Of a stretch of 64,000 nt of DNA, positions 36,521 to 47,584 are shown piece after piece; the stretch's first letter is position 1, and each line of letters starts with the position of its first letter. The stretch spans positions 11,329,133 to 11,393,132 of the forward strand of contig OX422220.1 in the NCBI GenBank assembly GCA_949130495.1, read 5' to 3'. Position numbers and translations under genes: made by a program. Source of the stretch: Sambucus nigra (taxonomy: Eukaryota; Streptophyta; Magnoliopsida; Dipsacales; Adoxaceae). Under the pieces are notes generated by a model. The model saw only the letters and a program-made list of their open reading frames with translations. It did no database searches and was not told the DNA's origin.

Positions 36521-36633
36521 GTTATATCTCGATGATCGATGATGCGAGTGAGTAGTGTAACGGGAGAGTTCCTTGTTTGGATTTCGCTTTGCGAGACGTC
36601 CCACGCATGAAGCTGAGCAAGTGTCGGAAGTTG
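36521..36633 (+). repeat. stem-loop motif copy 5
   Basis: Inner hairpin TCGC-TTT-GCGA and core TTCCTTGTTTGGATTTCGC. The outer arms pair only partly, as in copy 2. Confidence 0.7.
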
Positions 36634-37494
36634 AGAGAGGTCTTAGGCACTAGGGATATAGTTAAGATAGTACTCATTTTATGTGTGAAGGAAACACACC
36701 GATATTAGGACTACTAAGAGATAAGGCAGGTAGGGTAAGTGGTGCTGGTATAGGAACAGTTGAATTTTGAATAATTCGGGTTAGGAATACCCAGGTGTTA
36801 GTACCAGGCCGAGGAAAGTGATTCCCATTCTTTAGAGAGAGAGTGTTGCGTGTGTGACGTTTGAACTAGTTGTGTAGATGTGCACGGGTAATAGGGTGTG
36901 TGAGCACCTTAGCAAGTTGATTTTATATACCGTTTGAAATAGAAGGGGCATAGTATATAAAGCCGAAGAATATGCTTTGGAGTAGTTATGGGTTGGATTG
37001 AACGTCGTAGGAGGCACGCGATAACTCAATTGTATAGGTGCGACAAGAGTTAGCACCCCTAAGATAAGCGAGACGACTGATGGGAGTACTCAAGCGCTAG
37101 TGTAGTTTCCCTTTTTGAGGGAAATTAGATGTCCTAATGTAGATGAGTATACGCCTGGAGTAGAAGATCTCCGATGGGATCAATAAGTTAGAGCGATGGT
37201 TATAGGCTCGCTTTCCTTATACGCGGTTATAGAAGCACTAGGTGCGATGTGACGTTAGAGTCAACCTTATGACCGAGGTAGCGTTGTAGCATATAGATAT
37301 TTAGATAAGCTTGTGGTTAAGATAGTTCGTTAGAGCATACGCCTCGAGATAGGTGGGTACCATTAATAGGTACATGGTAGGGGACCATTGTGTTAGTACC
37401 TTTCGACTTTGGTGTCCTAGGACGTAGTGTGATTGGCGATCCTAGGTTGGTGGTGCAGGTTATATTTGAATTTTGAGGACAAAATTTCGTTGTA

Positions 37495-37505
37495 ACAGGG
37501 GAGTA
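37495..37505 (+). other. polypurine tract of element B
   Basis: AACAGGGGAGTA region just before the 3' LTR, preceded by GAATTTTGAGGACAAAATTTC. Confidence 0.75.
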
Positions 37506-37942
37506 CGTAATACCCTGTACTTTTATGGATATTTAAATTACATAAGTGGGCGTAATTTGGTAATTTGAGAAATTTCAATGAATAGTAAATTCTGGATTAA
37601 TAAGCATTAGATGATTACCGTGGTGTGTTGCATTTACTTTTAGGACTAAGTAAATGAGTCGGAATATTTTTATATCATGTCGCAGTGGGGTAAAGCGACA
37701 AAGGATAATATTTTAATTGGAAAACGAGCGTATTGAGATGTGTTGAGTTTAATTAGTGAATTTTAGTTAAGTGACTCAGATTGAGATTTCAAGTGTGCGG
37801 TTGGTTTCGAAACGGCCGAGATAGTCAGAATAGAGTATCCGGGGGTAGTTTTTGAGTTTCGGGGATTTTTGGACTAGTAATGACTCACAATTGAGTAAAC
37901 GAGTCATTTTTGGGTTTATAAGGGATAGCCCTTATTCTCTCT

Positions 37943-37948
37943 TATAAA
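37943..37948 (+). promoter_or_regulatory. TATA box in 3' LTR of B
   Basis: TATAAAGGCACGAGGG, identical to the 5' LTR copy. Confidence 0.6.
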
Positions 37949-38480
37949 GGCACGAGGGAGAGAGAAAGAGAAAGAAAGAAAAGAGAGAAAGAAAGGAAGA
38001 AGGAAAAGGGAGAAGAAAAAGGGGATTCTGGGCCAAACTTTGAGGGATTCAACTCAAGGTCGTCGAATTTCATCCAAGGGGCAAATGTTTACTTGTTTTA
38101 TTTAATTCAGTGTGTGTATCTCATATTATAGTTGGTAAACTATATAATTTTGGGTTAAAACCCTTAAAATAAATTTGGAAAATTTGAGTTTAAGTTTACA
38201 AATTGATTGTAAACTTTTAATGATTTCTAGTGTTAAACCCATGATAATGGAGTGTAAAAATGGTTAGAAATGATAAACTAGGGTTTGAAATGGTTTTAGG
38301 GTTTAAATCTAAGAGAAATGGTTTAATACCACAAATTAATTGATGTGTTAGTTATAAATATGTGTTAGGATGATTGTGGTGATGTTGGTTGAGATTAGAA
38401 ACCATAAGAATTGAGGTTGGGTTGATATTTAGGATTTTGGAGAAGATGAAATTGCCCAAACAGTGCCCTCCGAGCAGGGC

Positions 38481-38656
38481 GAATCGATTCGCATAAGGAA
38501 ATCTGTACGACTGTTTGAGGCTGAATCGATTCGGATTGAGATCGAATCGATTTGCCTTTGAAGACCTGTTTGCAGAACCTTTTTCGAATCGATTCGGATT
38601 TGGACCGAATCGATTTGCTGGTCCAAATCGATTCGCATTTGGGTGTGAATCGATTC
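38481..38656 (+). repeat. GAATCGATTC palindrome cluster in 3' LTR of B
   Basis: Seven 10-base sites at 38481, 38523, 38543, 38586, 38607, 38625 and 38647: four are perfect GAATCGATTC and three have one edge base changed. Each is next to CG or TTTG. Confidence 0.92.
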
Positions 38657-39497
38657 GCCTTTGTTGAATTTGAAAGTTTTTCTCCTTTAAGTTTAGGGGA
38701 AGTTAAATTTATTTCTTGGAGAATAGTGTAGGGGATTCTAGATGTGATATTAGGACTCCTAAATGACGGAATTAAGGGTGGGTAGACCTTGTATTAAAAG
38801 AGGGAACCTTGGATTAGTTAAGGGTGGACCTAATGAATGTTTAGGACGAGAGACATTCGAGAAAACTGTTCGACAAGCGTATATAGATATATTTATGCGG
38901 TTAGAATAAATATGGGCCGATTGTGATTGAGAAAATCCTAGGAGGCAAATAGGATGGAATTTAGGATACGGGCTAAAGAGAATTGAGAAGTTGTCCTATA
39001 CGTCTATTGACGACTATTATTATAGGTGATGTGATACCTATGAAATTAAGATACATAGTGCGTATGCTATTTAATTATTACGAATTGGTATATTCGGGAT
39101 TATATATAAATCCTTAAAAGTGATTAAGGTGCGAGTTATATATTGAGTAAGAGAGTACTTATTGGTTTAGTATTTCAAGTGTGCGAATACTTATATACTA
39201 TTAAGAATGGGATCATTCGGGGTTATTGGCTATCGCTATAAGAGTTTGGCAATTATAGCCCTATATATTGAGAAGTGATATATATTGTATACGGGAGTTG
39301 TTACTCTCTATATATAATACGATACGAATAAATATATTTGTGTGATTGGTATATTTGTACTTTAGAGGCTGGTTCCATAGGCTTCCCCATGCATAGGGAT
39401 AGACAACCAGATTATATATTTTCTCTAGTACGATCCAGGGAGGTTGGTCGATGTGGGTGAATCCCCTGGCTTGAGGAGTAAGGAGAGAATATCACCA

Positions 39498-39559
39498 GGT
39501 CATATCGTCCCGCATAGGAGTGCGATATTGTTATTCCACTTTCAGGAGGGAATATGACC
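39498..39559 (+). repeat. GGTCATAT/ATATGACC hairpin in 3' LTR of B
   Basis: Arms 39498-39505 and 39552-39559 pair fully. Inside, CGCA-TAGGAG-TGCG forms a second small hairpin. The same outer arms occur in element E (GGTCATA 58158-58164, TATGACC 58211-58217) with a different loop. Confidence 0.75.
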
Positions 39560-39919
39560 ATGTCCACCGTTGTGTATTTTTACCATGACCATGAGTGAGT
39601 CTGGCTTGGTACCGTGGTTGATTGAGTAAATCCGGATGCGGATAGGCACTATGAAACTGCATCCTCGAGTTATATCTCGGTGGAATGGGAATTATACTTA
39701 TGATTGTAATAGATATAATTATACTTGTTGCGTATAGTATATTGCTTGTATATGAAGACGAGATACCATATAGCATTAACTTGTGTAAAGAATAAATTGA
39801 ATAAGGTTTTATTCTCCGTCCGATAGATTTATATCCGGATTTATATGAATGTGAATTATAGGTTCTCTTGAGAACTATATATACACGGGATTTCATAATA
39901 CGTGTTATATACTGAGGAC

Positions 39920-40045
39920 CTAAAGGATCTTGAGGATCAACACTGTCATGGAGTAGTGTATCGGGGGGGGGGGGGGGGTTCCTTATTTGGATTTCGCTTC
40001 GCGAGACACCCCATACACGAAACGTAGAGCAATGTTGGGAATGGG
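39920..40045 (+). repeat. stem-loop motif copy 6 (3' LTR of B)
   Basis: Inner hairpin TCGC-TTC-GCGA, core TTTGGATTTCGCTTCGCGA, and outer arms AACACTG/CAATGTT with one mismatch. It contains a run of 16 G at 39963-39978. Confidence 0.75.
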
Positions 40046-40320
40046 GAGAAGTGTAGTCCTTAGTACTCGAGTTTATGTGGATTTTTAGAAGATGGGTGAA
40101 ATAGATTACTTAGGCAGGGTAGCTTAACTAGGTTGTTTATAACACATGCGATAGATGTGCACTATTAGAAGAGGGGTGAGGTGTATCTCATGAGAATGAG
40201 ATACCAGTTTAAATATGAGAGATTTTATATTTTAAAATATGGCATTATGCAGTTGCTAAATATTTTCAAACTCGGGCTCTGACCCGTTTCTCTATTTTCC
40301 CTTCTCGTGCTATATATATA

Positions 40321-40600
40321 TAGGGAAAGGATCAAGTGAGGTCATAGTTTGTGGACCTTGAATGAGGACTATTTTTTTAAAATAGTAAAAAAAAAAATTG
40401 TGCTGATTTTTTTTTTATGTTTTTTAAACATTTCAATCGGAGCATAAAAAAATAATCACCTCAAAATGATTTTTTTTGCTATTTTAAAAAAATCGGTCAA
40501 ACTTTGTACGAGATTTATGGAATGTGATTACCACCAATATTGAGTTATAATGCCTTTTTTTGGGGGGGGGGAGGGGGGGGGGGGAAGTTCCTTATTTAAA
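40321..40600. mobile_element. unclassified insert at the B/C junction
   Basis: The sequence starts GGGAAAGGATCAAGTGAGGT and has T/A-rich blocks (TTTTTTTAAAATAG, CTATTTTAAAAAAAT). It ends near two G runs (40562-40571 and 40573-40584). It replaces the end of the B 3' LTR and the start of the C internal region. I cannot find both termini or a target duplication, so its class is open. Confidence 0.35.
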
Positions 40601-42711
40601 TGTAATTGTGAAAGGAGATGTAACTTCTATATCGAAAGACGGGAATATATGGATACATGTTATGGACTGAGGGCCTAATGGATTTCGATAACCGAAAATG
40701 CTAGGTAGTAGTATATCGGGGGGGTCCTTGTTTGGATTTCGCTTTGAGAGACATCCCACGCATGAAACTTAGCGTAAGGTTGGAAGTAGGGAGATGTTTG
40801 GTATTTCGTCCATGAGTTCGGTACCTCGGTCATTATATAAGTATGTAGTTATAACTGTCAGTTGAAGGTTAAATTATGATATAAGGCCAGTGAATCCGGT
40901 TGTGCGGTGAGGAAGCATTGGAAATTTTGTTTTATCACCACGAGTTGAAGGATGGAATGATGTTGAGGATGATTTAAAATTTCAATTTCTAGGGTAATTG
41001 AGAGTCCCCAAGTGCTGTAGCCACGTTGTCAGTACGGGGGCAATAAAGAATTGGGTGCTACATGTGAAGCGTATGTGATGCTCACATCAATATGCACTGT
41101 TTATACGGTGTGCGGGCACCTTGGTTAGCGGATGTCAAAATCGTCCGGGTTAAAGGGATGTGGGAATAAATGTGTGAAATATATGTCGGTGGGACAAATA
41201 TAACGAAGTGGAAGTGGTAGAGTGGACTAAGCGTCGTGTGAAAAGGACGACAATTCATATATACGTGTGCGATCAATGTAGCACACCCGAACTTGGTGGA
41301 AAGGCCGTGGGAAGACATTTAAAAAGGTGTATCCCTTAAGAAGACTAAAATTTAACTATTATGGAAAATCTGGAGCGGCGTTCTACCCAGTCAAATGTTG
41401 AGATTGACTTGCACGAAAATATAAAGATTATGTCAATAAAGTATAAAGAGTCTAGAAGTGCACATCGTGGCGAAAAGTGCACGGGTCAGAACTTTTGGTA
41501 TATGCCGAGAGAAGAAGAGGATTATTAAGTATCACTTAATGTGAGGCATTATAAGTGGAAGTCGGTGTTGAGCGGGATATAGTGAGTAGAGTCACGTGCA
41601 CCATTTATAGATAGAAATCGATTGGAGTAAGATGATCAACCAGAAAATTTTGTATCAAGCCGACGATTCCAGTAATGGAAGAGGACAGTCAAGTCGGTAA
41701 AATTTCTTTGATGGGTAGCCAACCTCAATTTAAGGTCAAGAGTTCCGGCGAATGTGTGGAATAAGTTAACCAAGAAGGAAGCGACTGATATTCCTTTGGG
41801 GCGATTTACAATATTAAATAGTGTGCCCCAGTCTTCGTTTGAAAAGAAGGATCGTGCCGGTACGTGGTCCTTCCCGGTATTGTTTTAAACTAGGATGAGA
41901 TTCTTGAACCCCACCTTCAATATGGTATTTCAGGAAGCAGTGGGGATAACATTTCGTTTTGAGTAGGTTGTATCACCTATTGCCCAGGGAGTTGGCGAAA
42001 GGTGATTAACGACTAGTGGAGCTGTATGAAAGTAATTTTGTATTCTTTGTGATCATTTCATTTCCACAACGGATATAGCTAGTAAGTGAAGTATAGTACG
42101 GTAATTGGGAGAGGATATTACCTAATGGTAGGGTTGTGTGAAAGCACTCGTACCTGTTTATTGTGAACAAGGTGCTTATTGAGGTTTTGGTGTGGAAAAA
42201 CCTTAACTATTCTCCATCTGGATGTTTAGAGGTGAGCGGATAATCAGATTTTTGGTTTGGTCGAGAGACTAAAGTGGAGTAACCACATACTATCTTAGGT
42301 TACCTTTTGACTTTCGTAAGAGTTAAGTCGTCAGGAATCGAGATTTGAAGAACAAACAAGAGTAGTCAGATGTTCATATGGTTTCTCCCATGATGAGAGT
42401 TTTGTGTTTAATTAAAAATGGGAGTTGATACGAAGTGAGGTGCGACCTCCCAATAATATTAAGACAATGGCGCCAATGATGTATAGGCTAGTCTTATTCG
42501 AATGGTTTTTGGTAGGAGCACAAGGTGAGGTGTCGTTATTGAGGTGTGACCCTATAACTGATAAAGTGTCTAGAGTGTTAAACAAGCTTGTTGTGAAGTG
42601 CGGGCTATAGTGATCGAGCCTTACTTTGAAGTTGGTTTTGAGTACAGGAGGAAACATATGTTTACGAAGTATGCCTTATTTTACCAAATTTATGGACAAA
42701 ATTCCGTTATT
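40601..42711 (+). other. internal region of element C, no readable coding sequence
   Basis: Shares blocks with the B internal region (for example GGTGTGCGGGCACCTTGGTTAGC near 41110 against 36895). No gag or pol motif is convincing. It holds stem-loop copy 7. Confidence 0.5.
40670..40793 (+). repeat. stem-loop motif copy 7
   Basis: Outer arms GCTAGG and CTTAGC pair with one G-T wobble. The core TCCTTGTTTGGATTTCGC is present. The inner right arm is changed (TCGC-TTTGAGAG). Confidence 0.7.
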
Positions 42712-42723
42712 AGGGGGGAAGGA
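42712..42723 (+). other. polypurine tract of element C
   Basis: AGGGGGGAAGGA immediately before TGTAATACCCCG, after GACAAAATTCCG. Confidence 0.85.
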
Positions 42724-43442
42724 TGTAATACCCCGTATTTTTATGGCCTTTAAATTATGGGATTAATTAAATTAATTTGGGATAAATTAATTTAATATTA
42801 ATTCGGATTTTTTTTAAATAAATATTTACTAGCGTGATGAGAGTTAGTAATTATCTGGTGAGAATTATATTGAATATTACTAGACCAGGAAAGTAATATA
42901 TGAGATTGAATTTATTAAAATTATCGCGAGTGAATAATACGACAATTACATAAATTAAGTCGGGACGCGCATGTGTCGTGTCGGGACTAAATTAATGGAA
43001 TAAAAAGTGAATTAATTCTAAGTCACACGTATGGTCATTTTGAGTACGCCAATGTGTCTGGAAGGGTCAATATAGTCAGAAAAGTATACCCGGGAGTTTG
43101 GTTTGGGTCTCGGGACGTTTTTAGGCCTAACCGGTAACCCAAGAGGGCATTTTGGTAATTATCCATTTTAGGCCTTAATTATGGACGAAAATTATAAGGC
43201 TATATATTTTGTTAGAGGTTGTCTTCTAGGGTTAGAACAAACACAAATCACAGAAGCCATCAGAGGAGAGAAGCCAGGAGCTTTCCCAAGGGTAGAAGCA
43301 TCCAAGTTGCACCGTTCGCACCACAAACACCGCCGGAGTGTAAATCGGAGGAAGAGGAACTCAACCACACCATCACATCCTAGAAACTCAGACCTTTGAT
43401 TCCCATGCAAGTATCTAACTTGTTGTTCTTTAGTTGATAACG
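42724..43442 (+). repeat. 3' LTR of element C, truncated
   Basis: Matches 28946-29663 closely, including the leader hairpin (43407-43423), then diverges after TTTAGTTGATAAC at 43442. Confidence 0.88.
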
Positions 43443-43504
43443 CGACATGATTACATGAAATGTGAGCAAATGAAGATGCGAAATGCAAGTGGTGATAAGC
43501 ACAC

Positions 43505-43618
43505 CTAATTCCTATTCTGCGAACTAAGCTCATAGAGACCAGGTCTTCCACAACATGCCAAGTAGTCTCCAAGGAAATGGTGATGTCTATGTCAAGGACA
43601 CCATCATCATCAATTGCA
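43505..43618 (-). pseudogene. aldo-keto reductase exon fragment (aldose/sorbitol-6-phosphate reductase type)
   Basis: The minus strand reads DDDGVLDIDITISLETTW and then EDLVSMSLVRRIGI, the wording of plant NADPH-dependent aldose-6-phosphate (sorbitol-6-phosphate) reductases, which reduce sugar phosphates to alditol phosphates in the cytosol. The exon ends at a GT donor (minus strand AG|GTGTGC at 43505/43504). This splits the Ser codon that follows RSIGI in the family. The intron runs only about 60 bases before it hits the element C LTR, so the downstream exons are missing. I found no upstream exons within 2 kb. It is a captured or truncated gene piece. Confidence 0.75.
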
Positions 43619-43624
43619 TCATGA

Positions 43625-45875
43625 ACCAAAGATACAACACAAGAAAATGATTCATATTAAACTAATCAAACACATCACACAGAATAACATAGAAAACTCT
43701 GTTATGTTTGCCTTTATCTTTTTCTCTCCGTTCTTTATCCGAGGAATAATGGCACAATGAAAAATATGGTGAATAAGAAATGAAAACTAGATAGTATTAA
43801 CATATTTAGCGTTTATCATGTCCAAAACGAAATATTTTCAAATTCTAGTAATGATATTTCCTGTTTGCTAGTTATGAAAATGCAAGAAAATAATAAGTTG
43901 GACCTTTAGATCTTTCATAAGCTGGAAACATATAGAAGTTCAGGAGGTGTTCTTTCACTCTAGCCAAAACTATATTCTAAAAATTAATTATATGAAGCCA
44001 CCTTCTAATTTAAGGCGCATACTAAATTCACTTCTGTAAATATTCCTTTTTAAGTCCTATCTTCAATAGCTTTTCAAGTGATTGAAACAGAGTGTTATGA
44101 ATCAACCATGGTACATTGTGTTTAGAGATTTCACCTACCAATTATCACTTGCACTTTTTAGGCTTAATAAGTACCAAAAAACATTTGAATTTTCATTTTT
44201 CGCTAAAAACCCCTGAACTATACATTTTTTGCAAGTACCTCAGTTGCCAGACATTTCGTCGGGGGCTTTGTAACAAAATGTGTAGTTTAGGAGTTTCTTG
44301 CATTGAAAATAGTTCAAGGGTTTCTTTCAGAAAATTATAAGTTCTGGGTTTTGAGGGTTTTATTTGGGGTTTGACCCCCACTATTTATTTGTAATTGAGT
44401 TTGGCCCCCATAAATTTCATTTCATTAGTAATTAGTTCATAGAGATATGGAAAGAAATACTAAAAGGGAAAGATATTTGGCGTTGACCCTATAGTAATGA
44501 TATAATATTATAAACTTTTCTTCAAATCTATACCAAATCAGTCTAGTCTTAAACCGGATAAAATTTACACACCATTTCTAGTACACCATACTGTGCAAAC
44601 ATCATAATTATCCAACCCGGCTCCACCCTCAACACAACGAGGGAACTAAGTTAATGATCAGTGTTTCAACCATCTAGTTAACATTCAAACTAGTAGAACA
44701 TAAAAATATTAAACTAATAATGAATAATTTCATAAAATTATAGATCATGTCAAGATTTTAATGAAAATGATATTATTTTATAATGGCAATTACTCTTATG
44801 CTCTCCATAGCTAATTATTACATGCCAAAATGTGACAAAATCTAATAATTAAGAATAAAATTACAAGACTGCACAACTTATTTCTTCATATATATAGTTA
44901 TTGTATCTATTATGTACATAAACACTCTTTTTCACATTATGTCGATTCATATCCCTACATTTATGTATATATGCATGATTTACAGGAAGGGAAAATGTTG
45001 AGTCCCTCATGGTAAGTAGCATCTTTATCCGAACAATAACGGATTCATATGACATTTTAGTTAAATCTAGGTTGTCTTCTAGTCTTTATATAGTTTATCA
45101 GAAGGTTGTGATCTAAGAGTTGAGCCCAGTTGCAGCCCCTTGAAATGAATCCAAGAGTAGGTGATAAGTTAAACTTAAGTAACTTATAAATCTAGTTTTT
45201 TTTTTTACTTTAATACGTTACCAATCTTCGATTTTGAACTTAAATATAAATTTGTTTGAAAATTATACTTTAATACAAAACGTCAAAAAATATGTTAAGT
45301 GTTAACAACCACGTGGCATTTCGATTAAATATGACTTAAAAACAAAAATCTCTAAAAAATAATTTTAAAAAAAAACTTATAATACAAAATTTAAAAAAAA
45401 ATTGTTTAAAAAAATACTAAAACCTTAAAAACAAAATTATTTCTCCCCCAAAACCCACCCACCCCCATCCCCCGGTAGACCGACCCCGCCTCCTCTCTCC
45501 ACTCACCCACCTGAAACCTTCAACCCTCCACCCACTTCCCTTCACCACCTACACCAACTGAAAATACGCCACCACCGCCGCAAATCCAAAACTTGCAAAT
45601 CCACCTCCAACACCACATTTAAACCAAAACCAGCTATCCAAAACATGCAAATCCAAATCCCAACACCCACTACTGCCCTGACCCCAAGAACCGCCGTCGT
45701 AATCTTCTGCCAACAGCAAATCTCAAAACAAAGTGAAAAAACAAGACCAGGTTTTTTGAATGTTGGTGGTTGATTTATGGGTTCATTTGACAAACTCTTA
45801 AAACCAAAGTTGTGTTGCTTAAAGGTTTTGTTCTTTCTAGGTTCATTTGACTGCTAGTGGTGGTATGTGTATGAA

Positions 45876-45934
<59 letters not shown>

Positions 45935-46130
45935 GGGGATGGGGGGAGAAAGACTTGCGACTGGTGGGGAGGGGCCAAAGGCGTGGGGGAGAGGGTGGTG
46001 AGGAGGTGCGCCGTTGGGGTGTGGGGTGGAGGGAGGGTTAGTGAGCAGGTACGCCATTGTGTGTGGGGGGGATTATTTTTTGAGTATTTATAATTTTTTT
46101 AATTCAAATTTAATTTCTTATTTGTTGTCC
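43625..46130. other. AT-rich DNA, no gene recognised
   Basis: Near 44150-44400 the sequence has partly inverted copies of CCCTGAACTATACATTTTTTGCAAG-like text, suggesting an old foldback element. From 45420 to 46060 there are C-rich and G-rich strands around a GA microsatellite. Open frames there are low-complexity. Confidence 0.35.
45878..45929. repeat. (GA)n microsatellite
   Basis: About 50 bases of GA. Confidence 0.97.
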
Positions 46131-46934
46131 CTTTTTTAAGGAATTTTTAATATTTATAAATATTTATATGCAGCCCTAAAACATAATTGAACCTTATTCT
46201 AAACATGGATTCAACATTAATACAAGAATAGAACATTTTAGATAAGAATGACAAGAGAATTCTTACCAGAAAATAATAGGGGAGTATCTCTTTTCTTCCT
46301 CTTAGGTGGCTTCTCCCTTCTCTCCCAAGATGTGTAGCCTCCAAAAGTTTGTGGTGGATGTGTGTGTGAGTGTGGTGGGGTGGGTGGGTGGGGGTTTATG
46401 AAACCCTAAGGCTGATTTTATCCCTTTAAATTAACTTAAATTCGAAGGTCTCTATAGGGCCAGACTTAAAGCCCCTAAAAAGGTTCCTATCCATACTCGA
46501 TTTGGTTCGGAACTCTACCCAAAGTCCTACCCAACCCATAGGTCCATTTTTAAACACTTAAAAGACGTATTTAAATAACCTACTCACATTTAAAAGTCTA
46601 TAAACACTTTATACATTTAATTGTAAGTTCCATCATTATCATATATGTATATTCTCAATACGACTCAATTAAATCTCAACGAGTCATAAATTTATTCATA
46701 ACTATCTTCATTATTCGTAGAATATCATCATACCATAAAAATCATAACTCGTGTATCCCATTTATGAAATATTATTTTTAAATTAAATAATCTAATATAA
46801 TTAGACATACTCGTTTAATTATTATGCCAAATTTAAATATAAATACAATTATCCCATCCGACTAATAATTCCCACATTTTCAAGTAAATCAATATAACTT
46901 CACTTTAATACTCATAAAAATGCGGTATATTATA
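46130..46934 (-). repeat. reverse Tekay-type LTR fragment
   Basis: On the minus strand it begins at 46934 with TATAATATACCGCATTTTTA, a mutated form of TGTAATACCCCGTATTTTTA. It continues with the U3 layout (GGACTTTGGGTAGAG, then a TAGGGTTTCATAAACCC leader) and a GA-rich leader with AAGAGGAAGAAAAGAG. Only the first 0.8 kb of the LTR is present. Confidence 0.6.
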
Positions 46935-46963
46935 GGGTCCACCCATTAACATATAACTTCGTG

Positions 46964-47003
46964 TCGATTCATATTGTGTTATCGTGTTGTGCGTCATTTT
47001 ATC
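46964..47003. mobile_element. fragment of the hAT MITE family seen at 23832
   Basis: ACTTCGTGTCGATTC and TGTTATCGTGTTGTG match the reverse complement of 23845-23890. No termini remain. Confidence 0.55.
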
Positions 47004-47008
47004 AGGTC

Positions 47009-47009
<1 letters not shown>

Positions 47010-47055
<46 letters not shown>
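47010..47055. repeat. (AT)n(GT)n microsatellite
   Basis: TA then about 18 GT units. A second GT run lies at 47354-47377. Confidence 0.97.
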
Positions 47056-47058
<3 letters not shown>

Positions 47059-47584
47059 TCCTTCAGCATTAATATTCAAGTATTCAACTCTGTATCACCA
47101 AAGATGACCCGAGAGCGTTCTTGGTTGAATACTTTTGACCCTTGGCCATGATTCATTTTTGTGGTAATTTTTGCACCGGTAGTTTATCTTTAAGGTAGGT
47201 CAAACACAGAACTAATTGTAATCCAATTCCAAAGAATTAATTGTAATCCACCTAACGAGAAAATATGATAATATATACACCAAATATATATTTTACCCGC
47301 GGTGTTCCACACTCTTTTGACAATAAAATGCAACTGAAAATTATATTAGTTTTTGTGTGTGTGTGTGTGTGTGTGTTACACTCCATTCCATAACGTTAAA
47401 TAGTCAAATAAATAAGTACACAAGGCATAAATATGACATCTAACTGTATTTTTAATGTGTTGGCTGCATAAATATTAATCAATCATAGAACAATTAGTTC
47501 CACATTTGGATTGACCTTTTCATTCGAGAGCACATGGTGGTCGAGTTTCTTTTCTTCATCTCTCGACCGACATTCATAAACATT
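47056..47584. other. no gene recognised
   Basis: Sequence between the microsatellite and the F-box pseudogene; it may hold that gene's 3' flank. Nothing specific seen. Confidence 0.3.

Larger units (their letters stand above)
34452..37494 (+). other. internal region of element B, no readable gag-pol
   Basis: Only about 3.0 kb separates primer site and polypurine tract, against more than 4.7 kb of coding sequence in element E. No gag, RT or integrase motifs are visible; a short text near 34970-35040 might be a gag remnant. The 3' part (from about 36030) is shared with elements C and D and carries stem-loop copies 4 and 5. Confidence 0.6.
31231..40320 (+). mobile_element. Tekay-like element B, non-autonomous, nested in C
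   Basis: 5' LTR 31231-34437, initiator-Met-type primer site 34440-34451, internal region of 3.1 kb without readable pol, polypurine tract at about 37495-37505, and 3' LTR from 37506. The 3' LTR loses its last roughly 450 bases at 40320, replaced by an unclassified insert. The left target flank would be GCGTG (31226-31230); its partner is lost. The LTRs are alike over their shared length, so B is younger than C. Confidence 0.85.
37506..40320 (+). repeat. 3' LTR of element B, truncated
   Basis: Matches 31231-33983. Its first base is C for T (CGTAATACCCTG). It has the TATA box (37943), seven GAATCGATTC-type palindromes, the GGTCATAT hairpin and stem-loop copy 6. The match to the 5' LTR ends in a TA run at about 40320. 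Confidence 0.88.
28946..43442 (+). mobile_element. Tekay-like element C, split by element B and truncated at 3' end
   Basis: The 5' LTR starts at 28946 (TATAATACCCCG, the usual TG now TA). A matching 3' LTR starts at 42724 after a polypurine tract. Element B is inserted at 31231 within the 5' LTR. After B, the C internal region resumes near 40610 and shows no readable gag or pol. The 3' LTR breaks off at 43442, where unrelated DNA with an aldo-keto reductase exon begins. Confidence 0.8.

Noticed and set aside
45542..46057. Open frames around the GA microsatellite
   Set aside because: Low-complexity Pro/Ser/Leu text from repeats, with no domain wording.
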